The notes below the pieces were generated by a model, which was not told the DNA's origin, made no database searches, and saw only the letters and a program-made list of their open reading frames with translations. A program made the translations under genes and the position numbers. From NCBI RefSeq assembly GCF_001540865.1, contig NC_033636.1, forward strand, positions 6,885,983-6,949,982: 64,000 nucleotides of DNA, given 5' to 3'. This DNA comes from Ananas comosus. Lineage: Eukaryota; Streptophyta; Magnoliopsida; Poales; Bromeliaceae. This document shows positions 23,701 to 36,400 of the stretch, in pieces. Position 1 is the first letter of the stretch. Every line of letters starts with the position of its first letter.

Positions 23701-24085
23701 AGATACAGCAGTAGGACTCCTCTCTCTTTCTACACGAAGCTATATAGAGAGAGGGGATGTTGGAGATACAAACGAGGTGGAGAAATTACCTAATTACCCT
23801 GTCACCTACCCCCTTGTACCGGTACACGAGCTCCTGTACCGGTACAAGAGGCAACCCGAGAGCAGCTAAGCCGGAGAGCGCTGGTTGTACCGGTACAACC
23901 ACGCTGGTTGTACCGGTACAGCAAGCAGAGAAATATGCTGTTTTGCAGATTTCTTCGCTATAAGCTGCCCTCGCGTCGCACGGAGTCCGTTTTGCGTCTA
24001 TTTGACGCCAACGCTACTCGGACTTGTCCCGACACTCTCCAGAGCTACCGACAAGCCTCCATAGCTGTACACCAGGGATCTCACA
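20793..24085 (-). mobile_element. Ty3/gypsy LTR (LTR-b), with an internal duplication
   Basis: On the minus strand the LTR runs from TGTGAGATCCC to CGGGGCGTGACA. It is preceded by a polypurine tract on the pol side and followed by a PBS on the gag side. Its length of 3293 bp exceeds its sister (about 2330 bp) because 21805-22870 is repeated as 22872-23937 across an N; without that repeat it would be about 2230 bp. GTACCGGTAC palindromes cluster at 22755-22855 and 23810-23925. Confidence 0.85.
21805..23937. repeat. 1066-bp direct duplication joined at N 22871
   Basis: 21805-22870 and 22872-23937 are the same LTR segment with scattered substitutions (both start AGAATACTGCGACAGTACAA). The only base between them is N at 22871. 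The sister LTR at 29.9-32.2 kb has the segment once. This points to two LTR reads or contigs merged at a gap, or a real unequal exchange. Confidence 0.85.
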
Positions 24086-24100
24086 TCCTCCCCCTCTATA
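24086..24100 (-). other. Polypurine tract
   Basis: On the minus strand TATAGAGGGGGAGGA directly precedes the TGTGAGATC start of the LTR. This is where plus-strand DNA synthesis of the retrotransposon would be primed. Its position fixes this LTR as the 3' LTR of the pol region to its right. Confidence 0.85.
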
Positions 24101-24131
24101 AAAAGTTTCGTCCTCGAAACTTAAGTATACC

Positions 24132-27100
24132 TCAACCTAGGTCCTCAAACAAATAGGGATAGGCCTCCCTCATCACCGTATCAGGCTCCAAAGTCGCCTC
24201 CCGCTCCTCGTGATTGCTCCACTGCACTTTCACATACGGGATGACCCGGTTGCGCAATTTTTTCGTCTCCCGAGCAAGAATCCGCAACGGTCGCTCCTCG
24301 TATCTTAGATCCTCGCCAATCTCTAGTGGAGTGAAGTCGATCACGTGAGATGGATCGAAAACATATCTCCTCAAGGCCGAGACGTGGAAAACGTCGTGGA
24401 TGCCCGCAAGTCGCGGGGTAGAGCTATCCTGTATGCCATCGGTCTAACTCGCTCCAATACCTCGAAAGGGCCAACAAAACGTGGACTGAGCTTTCCACGT
24501 ACTCCAAATCGGTGTGTCCCTCTGGACGGCGAGACTTTGAGAAAAATATAATCTCCAATCTGAAACTCTAAGTCTCGTCTCCTGGTATCGGCGTAGCTCC
24601 TCTAGTGGCTCTGAACTGTCAAAAGATATCGCCGAACGACTCTCACCTTTTCCTCAGCCTCAAGTAAGATCTCCAGTCCAAGTGTCCTCCTCTCACCCAC
24701 ATCGCTCCAAAACAGAGGGGATCGACATCTGTGTCCATACAATGCTTCAAACGGAGCCATCTGAATGCTCGTTTGATAGCTGTTGTTGTACGCAAACTCA
24801 ACCAGTCTCACATGTCGATACCACCCTCCTCCAAAATCCAGGACGCATGCCTTCAGCATGTCCTCTAGAGTCTGTATGGTCCGCTTTGACTGACAATTTG
24901 TCTGTGGGTGGAATGCCGTGCTAAAATGCAGCTGAGTGCCCAAGGTTGTCTGAAGGCTCCTCCAAAATTGGGATACGAACCTCGGGTCTCTATCTGACAC
25001 AATCGACACTGGCACGCTGTGCAGCCTAACAATCTTATCCAAGTATAGCTGCGCGAGTCTCTCTCTGGACCAGGTAGTCTGAACTGGTAGGAAGTGAGCA
25101 GACTTGGTCAGTCTATCCATTATAACCCAAATAGCATCGTAGCCACCCTGTGCGCTAGGCAATCCAACGACGAAGTCCATCGTGATGTACTCCCACTTCC
25201 ACTCTGGCACTGGCAGACTCTGAAGCTTGCCAGCAGGCACCTGATGCTCAACCTTTACCTGTTGACAAGTCAAACATTGAGCCACATATCTGCCAATGTC
25301 TCTTTTCATTCCATTCCACCAAAACTGTGCCTTTAAGTCTTTATACATCTTAGTTCCACCTGGGTGAACCGTATAAGGAGAATAATGAGCCTCTCTCAGA
25401 ATGTCTGCTCGAATCTCTATATCCACAGGCACACACAGTCGGTCCTTGTACCGTAGTACTCCCGAACTGTCTAAAGCAAAACCCTCAGCCTGCCCCCTGT
25501 CTATCTGCTCTCTAATCCTCAATAAGTGCGAATCTCCACTCTGTTTCTCTCGGATCCTATCCAATAGAGTGGGCTGCAAAACTAGAGATGTCAGCCTCGC
25601 CGTAGAACCAGGGGGTACTATCTTGAGTCCGAGCCGCTACAACTCCTCGAATAGGGGTCTCTGCTCAGTGATCGTCAAACTCAAGCTCTGCATTGCTTTC
25701 CTGCTCAACGCATCTGCCACCACATTCGCCCTGCCGGGATGATACTGAATACTAATGTCATAGTCCTTCAGTAACTCCAACCACCGGCACTGCCTCAGGT
25801 TCAGCTCCCTCTGTGTGAACAGATACTTGAGACTTTTATGATCAGTGAAAACCTCGCAGTGCTCGCCGTACAAGTAATGCCACCAAAGCTTCAAAGCAAA
25901 AACCACCGCGGCAAGCTCTAAGTCATGCGTAGGGTAATTCTTCTCATAATCCTTTAACTGCCGTGAAGCATAAGCAATTACTCTACCATGCTGCATCAAC
26001 ACGCAACCAAATGCACTGTGTGATGCATCACTGTAGATCACGAATCCTTCGCCCATAACAAGAAGGGCAAGGATAGGAGCTGACGTCAACCTCAATCTCA
26101 ACTCATCAAAGCTCCTCTGACAGTCGTCGCTCCAGACAAAGCGAATCCCCTTCCGCGTCAAACGTGTGAGGGGTGTGGAAAGCTTCGCAAAGCCTCCCAC
26201 AAACCGACGGTAATATCCTGCCAGTCCCAGGAAGCTCTGTACCTCAGTCACCGTCGTCGATCTAGGCCAATCTCGAATCGCCTCAATCTTTTTCGGATCC
26301 ACTGCTACTCCCTCAGCTGAAATCACGTGGCCCAAGAAAGCAACCTCCCGTAGCCAAAATTCGCACTTCTTTAACTTGGTATACAGCTTCTTCTCTCGCA
26401 GAAGCTGTAGCACAATCCTCAAGTGCTCCTTATGCTCAGCATCACTCCGAGAGTAAATCAAGATATCGTCGATGAAGACTACTACAAACCTATCCAAGAA
26501 CGGCTTGAACACTCTGTTCATCAAATCCATGAATGCGGCAGGGGCATTCGTCAATCCAAAAGGCATCACCGTGAACTCATAATGCCCGTACCAAGTCCGA
26601 AAAGCCGTCTTGGGAACATCCCCGGCCCTCACCCTCAACTGGTAGTAACTTGACTAGAGATCAATCTTCGAAAAGACATAAGATCCCTGCAGCTGATCAA
26701 ACAAATCATCAATATGTAGCAAGGGATACTTATTCTTGATGGTCACTTTATTCAGCTCCCGGTAATCCACACACAGCCTAAGTGAACCATCCTTCTTCTT
26801 CACAAACAACACTGGCGCTCCCCAAGGCGAAACACTGGGCTTCACAAACCCTCTATCCATCAAATCCTGCAGCTGCGCCTTTAGCTCCCTCAGCTCTGCC
26901 GGCGCCATCCGATAAGGTACTTTCGAGATTGGTGCAGTTCCAGGAACTACATCACAAACTCAATCTCCCTCTCTGGCGATAACGTCATCAACTCAGGAGG
27001 AAACACATACGGAAACTCGCGGACTACTGGGATATCCTCGAGTCCCAGCGCCGCCGTAGGTACCTTCACAACTGTCGCTAGGAAAGCGATACACCCACTA

Positions 27101-28019
27101 CTCAGCATCTGTCGAGCCCTCGCCGAAGATATCCACGTGGCAAATAGCGTACTCCTGCAGCCTCTGAAAGTAAACTCCTCCTGGCCTGGCTCGCTGAACG
27201 TCACAGTCCTCGCTCCACAGTCTATCGTAGCATAGTACCACGCCAGCCAATCCATACTGAGCACAACGTCGAAGTCTTGCAGCTGCCCTAACACCAACAG
27301 GTCTGCGGGCATGATCCAAGAATCCAACTGCACCGGACACGACCAACAACACTCTGCAACCTGTAACACATGGTCGGGAATCTGCACCTCTCGTGCCTGT
27401 GACAAAGCTCCTAACTCTAGACCATGCAACAATGCAAATGCTCGGCTAACAAAAGAATGTGATGCACCGGTATTGAAAAGAGTGCGAACTCTAATGCCAG
27501 AAATCAAAGTGATACCTGCCACCACTCGGTGGGCTGCCGCAGAGTCCTCCACCTGGGCTGCATAAACTCTGCCACTCGGGGCCTGCTGTCGCCGCTCACT
27601 CGACCGCGGCACAGACGATTTATCCTCCTGGCGGTAACTCGGTGCTGCTCCATAAGACTGCTGAGGTGCTGTTGGTGCTGAAGCTGATGATGGTGCTAGA
27701 GATGCTGCTCGGGGACAAGCTGCCCTCATGTGTCCCGGCTGTACACACCCATAACACCTGCCCTTTCTCTACTCGCACTGCCGGGGCCAGTGTGGTTCCC
27801 CGCAGATCACACACTGCGGTGTCCTCTGAGTCTGTCCCTACTGACGGGATCCCCTGGAACGCTGACGCCCCGAAGACCCACGACCCTGAGAGCGTGAATC
27901 GTTGAGGTTTCGCGGACGTCTGCTGCATGACCGTCCTCCCGATCATCTGAAAAGGGTGCGCTTCCTGTCCTGACCCTGCCCACGGTGTAAACCTCTTCCT
28001 GAAGCGGACAACCTCAGCT
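24132..28019 (-). pseudogene. Ty3/gypsy chromovirus gag C-terminus and pol (Tekay/Del-like)
   Basis: Pol makes protease, reverse transcriptase, RNase H and integrase. In minus-strand order: gag zinc knuckle CYGCVQPGHMRAAC (27770-27720); protease LFNTGASHSFVS, where Asn replaces the catalytic Asp (near 27475); RT from [20 protein letters not shown] through [13 protein letters not shown] (26500-26470); RNase H with [12 protein letters not shown] and a [10 protein letters not shown] block; integrase with an H-H-C-C zinc site (HYSPYTVH, CLTCQQVK), MDFVVGL and SDRDPRF catalytic Asps, but QSKRTIQ where Glu is expected (near 24870); and a C-terminal chromodomain-like end (RVIPYVKVQWSNHEEREATL, 24270-24220). 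Further lesions: frameshift near 26957, stop at 26654-26656 after SKIDL, stop near 25625, and stops between integrase and chromodomain. No function remains in cis. Confidence 0.93.
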
Positions 28020-28543
28020 AGGGTTGTCAATGGTATTTTTGGATACCGAAATTTATCCAACCCGAACCAGAATGAACGGATATCCGGTGGATATAGATAT
28101 GGATTCGGATATGGATATCAAAAAATAGAAACCCGACGCATATGGATTCGGAGGTATGGATTTTGATTTGTACCCCAGACCTGAATCCGAACCCGACCGC
28201 GAATCCGAGATTTATGTGATTATATATTATATATATATCAGTATATAAAAAGTTTTTTGAGTAAATGCCTATATTGAATTTGTATTTGTAAAAAATTAGG
28301 TTCTAATTATAATAATTTTGAAATATTGAAAAGAAGAAATAATTGTTTCGGATTCAAATTTTCGGTGTTCGGGTTCGATTTCGGGTTCGGAATTTTGGTC
28401 TCGGGTCGGGTTTGGCGATTGGATTTTAAAATCCGTCGGTTCGGGTTCTGGGTCTCGGGTCGGGCTCCTCGGTCTTGGCAGTCGGTGTTCGAGGGTTCGG
28501 GTTTTAAAATCGCCCCGAAATCCGACCCCCGTGACATCTCTAA
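28020..28543. mobile_element. Non-autonomous hAT element in gag, 8-bp target duplication
   Basis: Starts TAGGGTTGTCAATGG and ends GTGACATCTCTA, flanked on both sides by ACCTCAGC, a perfect 8-bp duplication. Subterminal GGGTTCGG and CCGAACCCG motifs lie at each end as in Ac-like hATs. It interrupts gag after the AEVRD codons, the same place as the hAT at 19294-19553. Confidence 0.87.
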
Positions 28544-29545
28544 CCTCAGCTCTCTTCACCCACAAAGCATTGCTGCTATGGAACGCATCCAGGGGTCCTC
28601 GACCTCTGCGCCCGCACCAACCTGAAATGTCTGGTCCTCACAGCCCCTGCTCGAACATGTACACTCTGTGTACCTCGTCTCTAGCAGAGAAATGGCACAC
28701 AGTTCAGAGTCTGAGTAAACTCCGCTGAATGTACTCACTGCAACTGGACGATCCCATCGCTGAAAGCCTGCCTCAAATCTCCTCGAGTTTCTGCTTCACA
28801 ACTGTTGGAAGAACATCCCAACACATTTCCAAGAACCTCAATCCCATCCAGCTGCAAAGCCCACAGTTTCCCCCCTGCTCTCTCCTTACTTTCTTTTCCA
28901 CTGGCGTGGCATCACCTGCCAACCATGGACTCCCAAAGACACATACTCCCCCTCAGGAATGACAGATCCTCAAAATAACTTACTCCATCGCACTGACCCA
29001 TCCCTCCACAACAACAGGCCTCAGTGCAAGCTGCCATCGAAATCCGTGATCAAAACGGCGGAAAACGGGCCAACCTCTTGTCCACCAGCTCCGCTCGCGG
29101 AGTTCCGGTCTGTCAACTGACTGTGCACGCCCTAGCAGGCGCAACTGCGTTGCACGAAGCCTCACTGTGGGGGCATAGCTGCAGCTAGTGCTGACGGGGC
29201 TGGAGTAGTACGGAGGCGGATGGCCTGCTTCCTGGTGCTCTCGGGTACTCGTAGCTCGGTGACAGGAGCTATCCTGCTCGCACAGCATCTCCAACAACCT
29301 GCGATTCCCTCCCTGCCCCGCTTCGTCACCTCTGTCTAGAGGCGGCCTAACTGTGCACTCAAATGGGGATGCCACTCGCCTCCGGTCGGGCCCTCAACAA
29401 CAATCTAGGGGGTCCTCAGCTCTGGTGATGCACTCGGCCTTGCTGCTAAAGGGCATCCTCGGGGAGATCCTGAGCAAACGATTCCTCCGCCACTGGGCAC
29501 GCTCGACCGTAACGACGGCGACCTCAGGCGACGATACATAGCTGC
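28544..29545 (-). pseudogene. Ty3/gypsy gag, copy 2, indel-riddled
   Basis: Aligns by eye along its whole length with gag copy 1 (19554-20493), but with an insertion or deletion roughly every 10-20 bp. No frame survives for more than about 60 codons, although words such as the capsid-core codons are recognisable. The indel-dominated difference is discussed as a possible uncorrected-read segment. Confidence 0.75.
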
Positions 29546-29880
29546 AGGAAACAAATCGGAGTCGGCCTAGCAGATGAAACACAAACATTCTCGACCCGCA
29601 ATCAATGAAGATCTGGAATGCTGGCTCCCTGTTTTCCTCCAAAATTAGTCGTCGTGTCAAGCCAACATATGATTTGTCAGGCCAAAACCACGGAACTCCT
29701 TCAGTCACTGACCCCCTTGAGCGCCTCCATTAGGAAGGAGTTTAGAATTAATTAATTATTAACTTTCGCAGATAAATTACGCCTCTCACGCGTCTTGACC
29801 TTCCTAAGGTTTCGCCAAACTTAGGTTTGTCTAGGTCCCAACGACCTTAAAGTAAGCTCTAGAACCAACTATACGCACGG

Positions 29881-32213
29881 CTGCACGCCCGGATTACACG
29901 CTTTTCCCGCGGGCACGCCAGACAAATCCGCCGTATACAAAAGAATTCTCTCCTGTCATCACGAGCGATAGCCAGACCTGTAAATCATACAATACATACA
30001 CAGTAGTATAGAGCTGCTAGCAGTTAAACGAAGCCTAACAACGGAGTTCCATTACATAGTGCCCAATACCAAATAAACGACAGAGCTACTCGCACCTGGC
30101 GAGTTAAGTATATTATGTACGATAACTCAACAAAACACTCCTACCTGCAGTACGGGCACCTCTAGCCTTGCACGTTTGGTAGGGCTCTAACCTCGTGCGC
30201 CCTTGCTCGATCATGATCTGCCGTGCTGCTGCAGCAGCGACGACGATGGCTCTGGCAAGAAAATAGGGATAACACTGACGGGCGGTGAGAACTTACTGTA
30301 AAAACAGGTCAGTCCTGTGGTGTCCGCCGAAATAATCAGCGTCCACCCGCACTAAGTCTACAGAAGAGCAAGGTAAAGTAAAATGCTGGAATGACTTACA
30401 GCTAAACTAGTCACTAACACCATCCCTTGCTCTAATGCTAACCAACTGAGGAAATTCAAAAAACTGACCCCGCAATCCAATCGGGACTGTAAAACATACC
30501 CGTCCGGGACTGTGAAATTACACCCATCCCTGCCCAGTTGCGACTATACCAGCTTACCACTCTACACTAACTGGTTCCGTGGAGCAAGTCAACCGGCTAT
30601 TTGACGACACCAACGCAAAGCACAAAGCCCGTCTTCGGCGTGCACTCCTGTGGGCGGCTTACAAAGCCGAACGTATCGCAGCGTATACGCTGGTCGAGCA
30701 AATCAGGCTCCTAGAAATCAAAGTCACAGTAACGACTCTAATCGTACTAACAACAATAAGTTCACGTGCCCTTCGGGCCACAAGTCTGTCGACAAAAAGC
30801 GATCGCGGTCCACGTCAACTCCTGACGCACCCAACAGTCCGGAACAGCCCAAATGACCCTGTAATAAATCCACTCGGCGTCACCAGCACGAAGTGTAAAT
30901 GTATGCTAAACTATGACCTGGAGTACTCGTCTCGAGAATATTGCGACATGTACAATTTTTATAACGGCTCCTAGAGCTAAATCAGGCGTTTAAATAAGTG
31001 ACGGATTTCTAAGATCGCCATGGTTTTCTCCTAATTCATCAAATCCAAGTTCCAAATCATCAAAACTACTCAAATTTATTACCACATAGCTCCAAATTTA
31101 GATTTGCAATCATAATAAATCCATGATTCGAGCTAAGAATAGACTAATCAAAAATCGAAATTCATACATCGTCGACCGATGTAGAACTTAGGATAAAAAC
31201 CTGATGTAACCCACTCCAAAGCTAATCCCTGGTAGCTGAAGGACTCCAGCCTGGTAGAGCGAACCTGCTGATCAACCGGAATCCGCCGAGTCCATAATCG
31301 AGCTAACTCTACGCTCTACAACAACACAAGTGCACAATTTTAGTCCAGAAATGATTACAGCCAGTGAAGGTACGAATAGGGAAATTCGACCAAGCTAACC
31401 TTCACCAACCAATCCAACAAGTAAGGGTTCATGGATTCTCCTCTGAATCCTTAAATTCCACGCGAACCAAGTCTCGTCAAAATCCGATGCTCCCATCGCG
31501 CAGCTCTGAGGACCCCGGCTGGACGCTAGACGACCTGAAAATACTAACAGTCCCGAGGGCGATCGAATTCAGCAAAACAGCATCAACTCCAAGTTTAGAA
31601 GTAGCTAAGAACTTAGTCCCATAACAAAGAATGTGATTAACCCACTCGACACACGCAAGGACCGGTGCGACAGCAAGAACGAGTGAAAAACCTATCTCGC
31701 TCCGCCTCCATCGCGTACCCCAGCCGATCAAACAGTGCTCGAACGGCCGTCGCGGCGACGTCGGCGACAATTCTTCCGACCGAGCCTCCTTCTTCAAAGG
31801 TATTGAGACGTAGGAAGAGGAAGAGAGTAAGCAGATAGGGACTCCTCTCTCTCTCACACACTATATAGAGAGAGGGGATGTTGCGAGTCAAACAAGCGTG
31901 GCCAATTTACATAACTACCCCACACCTAACCCCGCTTTGTATCAGTACATCGGGTCCTGTACCTGTACAAAGCCAACCGAGAGCACTAACACGGAGCCGC
32001 CTGGTGTGTACCGGTAACGCCGACCGCTGGTGTACCGGTACAGCAAGCAGAGAAGATCTGCGTTTTAACGATTTCTTCCTATACAGCTGCCCTCGCGTTG
32101 CACGGAGTCCGTTTGCATCTAATTCTGACGCCAACCGCGCACTCGACTTTCCGACATCTCCAAGCTAACAACTGAACAAACCTCCTACAGGCTGTACACC
32201 AAGTGATCTCACA
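29881..32213 (-). mobile_element. Ty3/gypsy LTR (LTR-a), 5' LTR of the element
   Basis: On the minus strand starts TGTGAGATCACTTGG at 32213 and ends near CCGGGCGTGCAG at 29881. It is collinear with LTR-b, once the 1066-bp duplication of the latter is removed. The PBS next to it is damaged (GGTTCTAGAGC instead of GGTATCAGAGC). Many short indels against LTR-b. The right flank is CAGTG; the partner flank could not be located because the element continues into a second internal region on its left. Confidence 0.8.
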
Positions 32214-32799
32214 CAGTGATTTATACGGAATATTATACGTTCACACATTAAAACATTCGGGATCAAAAACTTCGGCTATTAAAATTAAATTTTTTTTCTC
32301 TCAATTGATTTATGCTATTAGCAAAATACTCCATATTCTTAGAATATAAGAATAAAAAGCTACAAAATTAAGCTAATTAAGTAAAAAAAAACAACTATAT
32401 TATCCTTATAACATAAAGTGTTATAGTAATAATATTTTTATATAAAAATAGAATACATATATAATAATAAATATATAATTTATAAATAAAATTTTTATTA
32501 TATATATATATATATAATTATCTGGGGCCAGTAACTTACTCATATAAGTAGTAAGGCATTGTCATTCATAACTTTTCGACCCGTTCAGATGAAAAAATGT
32601 ACGGCTTTGGATGAAAATGGTTACGATTAGGTGTAGTGGCGCCCCCATAGGTGCTGGGTAGTTGTGTAGTTTATCCTAGGGGAGAAACTGCATTTAGGGT
32701 AGATTCAAACTGGTTAAAATTTATGAGTACAAAAGCCTCTATACTCATAAAGCTAGAGACCTCTCTTTTCTCTCTACTCTCTCTCTCCTCTCTCTCTCT
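32214..32799. other. AT-rich flank, no gene
   Basis: AT-rich sequence with a TA microsatellite at about 32498-32518, then a unique-looking stretch from 32521. I see no open frame or repeat family here apart from the start of CT/TA-rich sequence near 32760. Confidence 0.5.
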
Positions 32800-33418
32800 A
32801 TATATAATATATATATATATATAAAGAGAGGACGAGAGAGAGGAGAGAGAAGAGAGAGAGTTGAGACTAAATGCTATGTCAGAAAACGGGCTCTGTTCCA
32901 CCCATTTGTTTTCGATGATGGAGCTTTCAAATCGACGATCGGCACCATTGAACATGATCTATATCACTTGAAGTATCTAGAAATCAAATTTCAAATCTTT
33001 TCGACATCATTTACCTAATGATCAAAGGGTTTCAAAATTAGTAATTTTAATGGTTGATATGAGGGATTTTCTCGTTTAACGGTGTAAAGCTATCCAAATC
33101 AATTGAATTTTGGTTAGAAAATTCTTTAAACTATTTAGAAGAAGAGCTATACTCTCGATCATGATTACAAAATTTCTGTCATCACTTTTTAGAGGATATT
33201 CATTTTTAGCCATTCATTTTTACGCCCACTTGATGGACAAGAAAATAATATTGAAAAAGTATGAAATTTGTTTTCTGGATACTTCAAGTAGTATAGATCA
33301 TTTTCAACGGTGCCGATCGTCGATTTGGAGGCTCCATTATCGAAAACAAAGGGGTGGCAACGTAGCCCGTTTGCTACCGATAGCATTCCAGCTCAACTCT
33401 CTCTATATATATATAATG
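32800..33418. mobile_element. Foldback MITE with about 160-bp arms (copy 1)
   Basis: The arm at about 32850-33010 is the inverted complement, with mismatches, of about 33245-33410; both contain AAATCGACGATCGGCACC. TA-rich sequence lies at both outer ends. A relative with TACTCATAAG near its ends is at 49061-49603 and shares GATGTCGAAAA and the CGAAAACAA word. Confidence 0.7.
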
Positions 33419-33428
33419 AGTTAATAAC

Positions 33429-36400
33429 TGTAACATACCGGACTTCTAAAGTTATGAAGTCACGGTGTATGTTAGGTTGGAAAGCTATTCGAATGGTTTC
33501 GGTGAAGTTCGAAAGCTTTCGGGCGATTCGGTGCGCGTAGGCGCGAAAACGGAACCTGAAAGGTTATGTTGGGCCGTGAGCTAAATTTGGCATAAGCGTT
33601 GATGAAAGGATGATGGAGACATGTTTGAAAATATGTTTGGAGAGTCTCGGTTCGATTTGAAGAGAATCGGAGGTCAAACGAGCGAAATGGAATCAAAACG
33701 GAGCCAAAAGTCAATTCTGGAGCAAAGTGTACCGGTACAGGTTGATGGTTGTACCGGTACAGCAAGCGACCCGAGCTGAGAAATGAGCTCTCGGGTTTGA
33801 GAGAAAAGTTGGAAGTGTACCGGTACGTCCCCTGGTGTGTACCGGTACAAATGCTGCGAAAAACCGAGTGATAGCTCTCGGGTTGGCCTCTGCGCACACG
33901 TGTTACCGGTGACACGGGAAAGTGTACCGGTACACTTTGGCAGAACAGCACAAAATTGATCTGTTGCAAATATGATTGTTTGGGGGATTTATTTGCAAAT
34001 GTTGCATCTTATAAAATATCCCAAACCCCTCCCTTCATAGCAGCTCTCTCTCTCTCTCCCTCTCTCGTGTCTCTCTCCCTCTCTCAACCGTGAGCAAAGG
34101 AGAAGGAAAAGAGAAAGAAGAAAAGAGAAGAAAAGAGAAGGAAGGAGAAGCAGCTTGGAGGGGGATTTTTATCACTTCCATCTTCTTCTTGGGCCATTGA
34201 AGGAGCTTGGGAAGTAAGCTTCTTAAAGTGATAATGGTTTCTTGTAAGATTAAGGTTAGGGTTTGGTTTTTAAACCCTAGATCTAGATATTTGATCTCCT
34301 TGCAAGCTTTAGAACCTCGTAGTAGCCGAAGAACACATGAAATCCATGGTTTCTTCGTAGTGCTCTAATGGTGGATTTCTAGGGTTTGTTCCAAATGCCC
34401 TAGAAATGGTTCAAATAGTTTGGAAATGGGATTAGAGAGCTTCTTGGGTGATTCTAAGCTTAATTATGCTTAGCTATGAGATCAATCCCAAGAAATTTGA
34501 TTATGGCGTTGTTAGGGCACCAAATTTCGGGCTTTTGCCTCCAGGTGTTTCCGAGGTAAATTGACGTGGAAACCTAATTGGGGACCTAACGAACGCGTTG
34601 GCGAAGTCGGTTTGACCATTCGTCAAGTGTACGCGAAGTAATTGACAAAATAGTGTTTTGTCGTACAGATGGCCGCAGCACGCAGAATAAAGGTCTAAAA
34701 ATTATGGGATCGGATCCGGAGTATCGTGGAGTCAAGGAATAAACTCCGGAAAAGACGGATCGCGGTTTGGAGGTCGTTCGCTAGTCTCGCAAGAGTTTGG
34801 GCCAGACCGGGCAACGGTTGCCGCGGGAGGCCGATTCCAAGTGACTACAAGTAATCAGAACGCGTTTTGAGGTGGGTTGTGTTTACCGAAGCGACTAGGT
34901 TGCCTGTATGTCTAAGATACATATTTATTATTGATGCACGTAGTGGTAGCTAGTGTCAGAACACATGATGCATAAAAAGAATGTTATGTTAAGCTACCAC
35001 ATTTTGTATATGGATACAATGTAAGAATGCTAAGTAAATGCTTAGAACGATGTTAGCTAAAGACATGAGATAAAGGGTATTGCATGTTAACATAAAGTAG
35101 AAAGCATGCTAGTGATAATGCCTAATGACAAGTTGAGAATGATAAGAAAGGACTTGTGTGTATGGACATAAATGCACCTATAGATCGAGTGGCATTGAAC
35201 CTAGTGTCAAGAACATAGGTTGAACAAAGGTGGCATGAACCTAATGTTAGTAAACATAGGTTGGACAAGAGAAATAATGAACCTAGTGTTGATGAACATA
35301 GGTTAAATAGGAATGGCATTAAACCTAATGTTAGAGAATATAGGTTGTGAGATAAAGATAACGAACCTAGAATCACATGAACCTAGGTGGGCAAAGATAA
35401 TGAACCTAGAGTTAATAAACCTAGGCTATGAGTATGGAGGCAACGAGCCTAAAGTATTAACTAAGGTTGAGTAAAGGCTTGGACCTAGATGGGTCAGTTC
35501 TATAGGAATAAGACCAACCCTTATATGTTGTGAAATGGATTCCGGGATCCCAAAGCTAAATGGATACACTGAGAGGGGTGTGGGGTGTGTGCGACGATTT
35601 CGCCGCCTCGGGGCTATAGAACCATTGTCGTGGCGTGTGCGACGATTTCGCCGCCGGATGGTTAGCCGGTTAGTGGATCATACCGCCTGTTGACTGAACC
35701 ATCGACGTGGCGTGTGCGACGATTTCGCCGCCGGGTGGCTAAGTCATGACCTAGGCTGTTGTTGGGTGAGGTGCAATGCGTTCGCCGCCAGACGGCTAGG
35801 ACAGGAGTACGGTAGGCTGTGGTTAGCTAAGGTGCATGTGAGAGTTCCTTCACCTCGAGCTAGACAATGCGCGGACTATCCGCGATTGATTGACTCAAGA
35901 CCGAGTCGAGTGGCATAGTTGGCTAAGGTAAAGTAACCCTAGGAAAGAACGGCAAATGCTAAAGTATATCAACAATCAAGAATGTCAAAGAATAAAGAAT
36001 CGCCAATGAGTATAATGTAAACAGGGTAATGATGTAAAGAATAGCTAATGAATGAGAATAGCTAAATAAGTAAAGAACGGCTATATGTAAAGAATGACTA
36101 ATAATATGTAGTAGAATCAAGTAAACTACTTGCATGAGTTACAGGTTTTGCATATTCCATTTTGTGAGGCATGTTATCTGTTAGTTGCATAATAACATGA
36201 CGATATACATATATAGATGTGTTTGGACTAACATGATTGCAGTTGCCTCTCTTGAACCTATTGGTCGAGCTTTTTCCTTGGGTGGCCGTACCTACTAGGA
36301 ACCATGGAGTTGGTTATCACCCCACGTTGTTTTGGGGTGTTACAGGTACACACGTGAGCGGCGCGGCGGCGTGAGGCAAGGGCGTAGCTCCATAGGTAGC

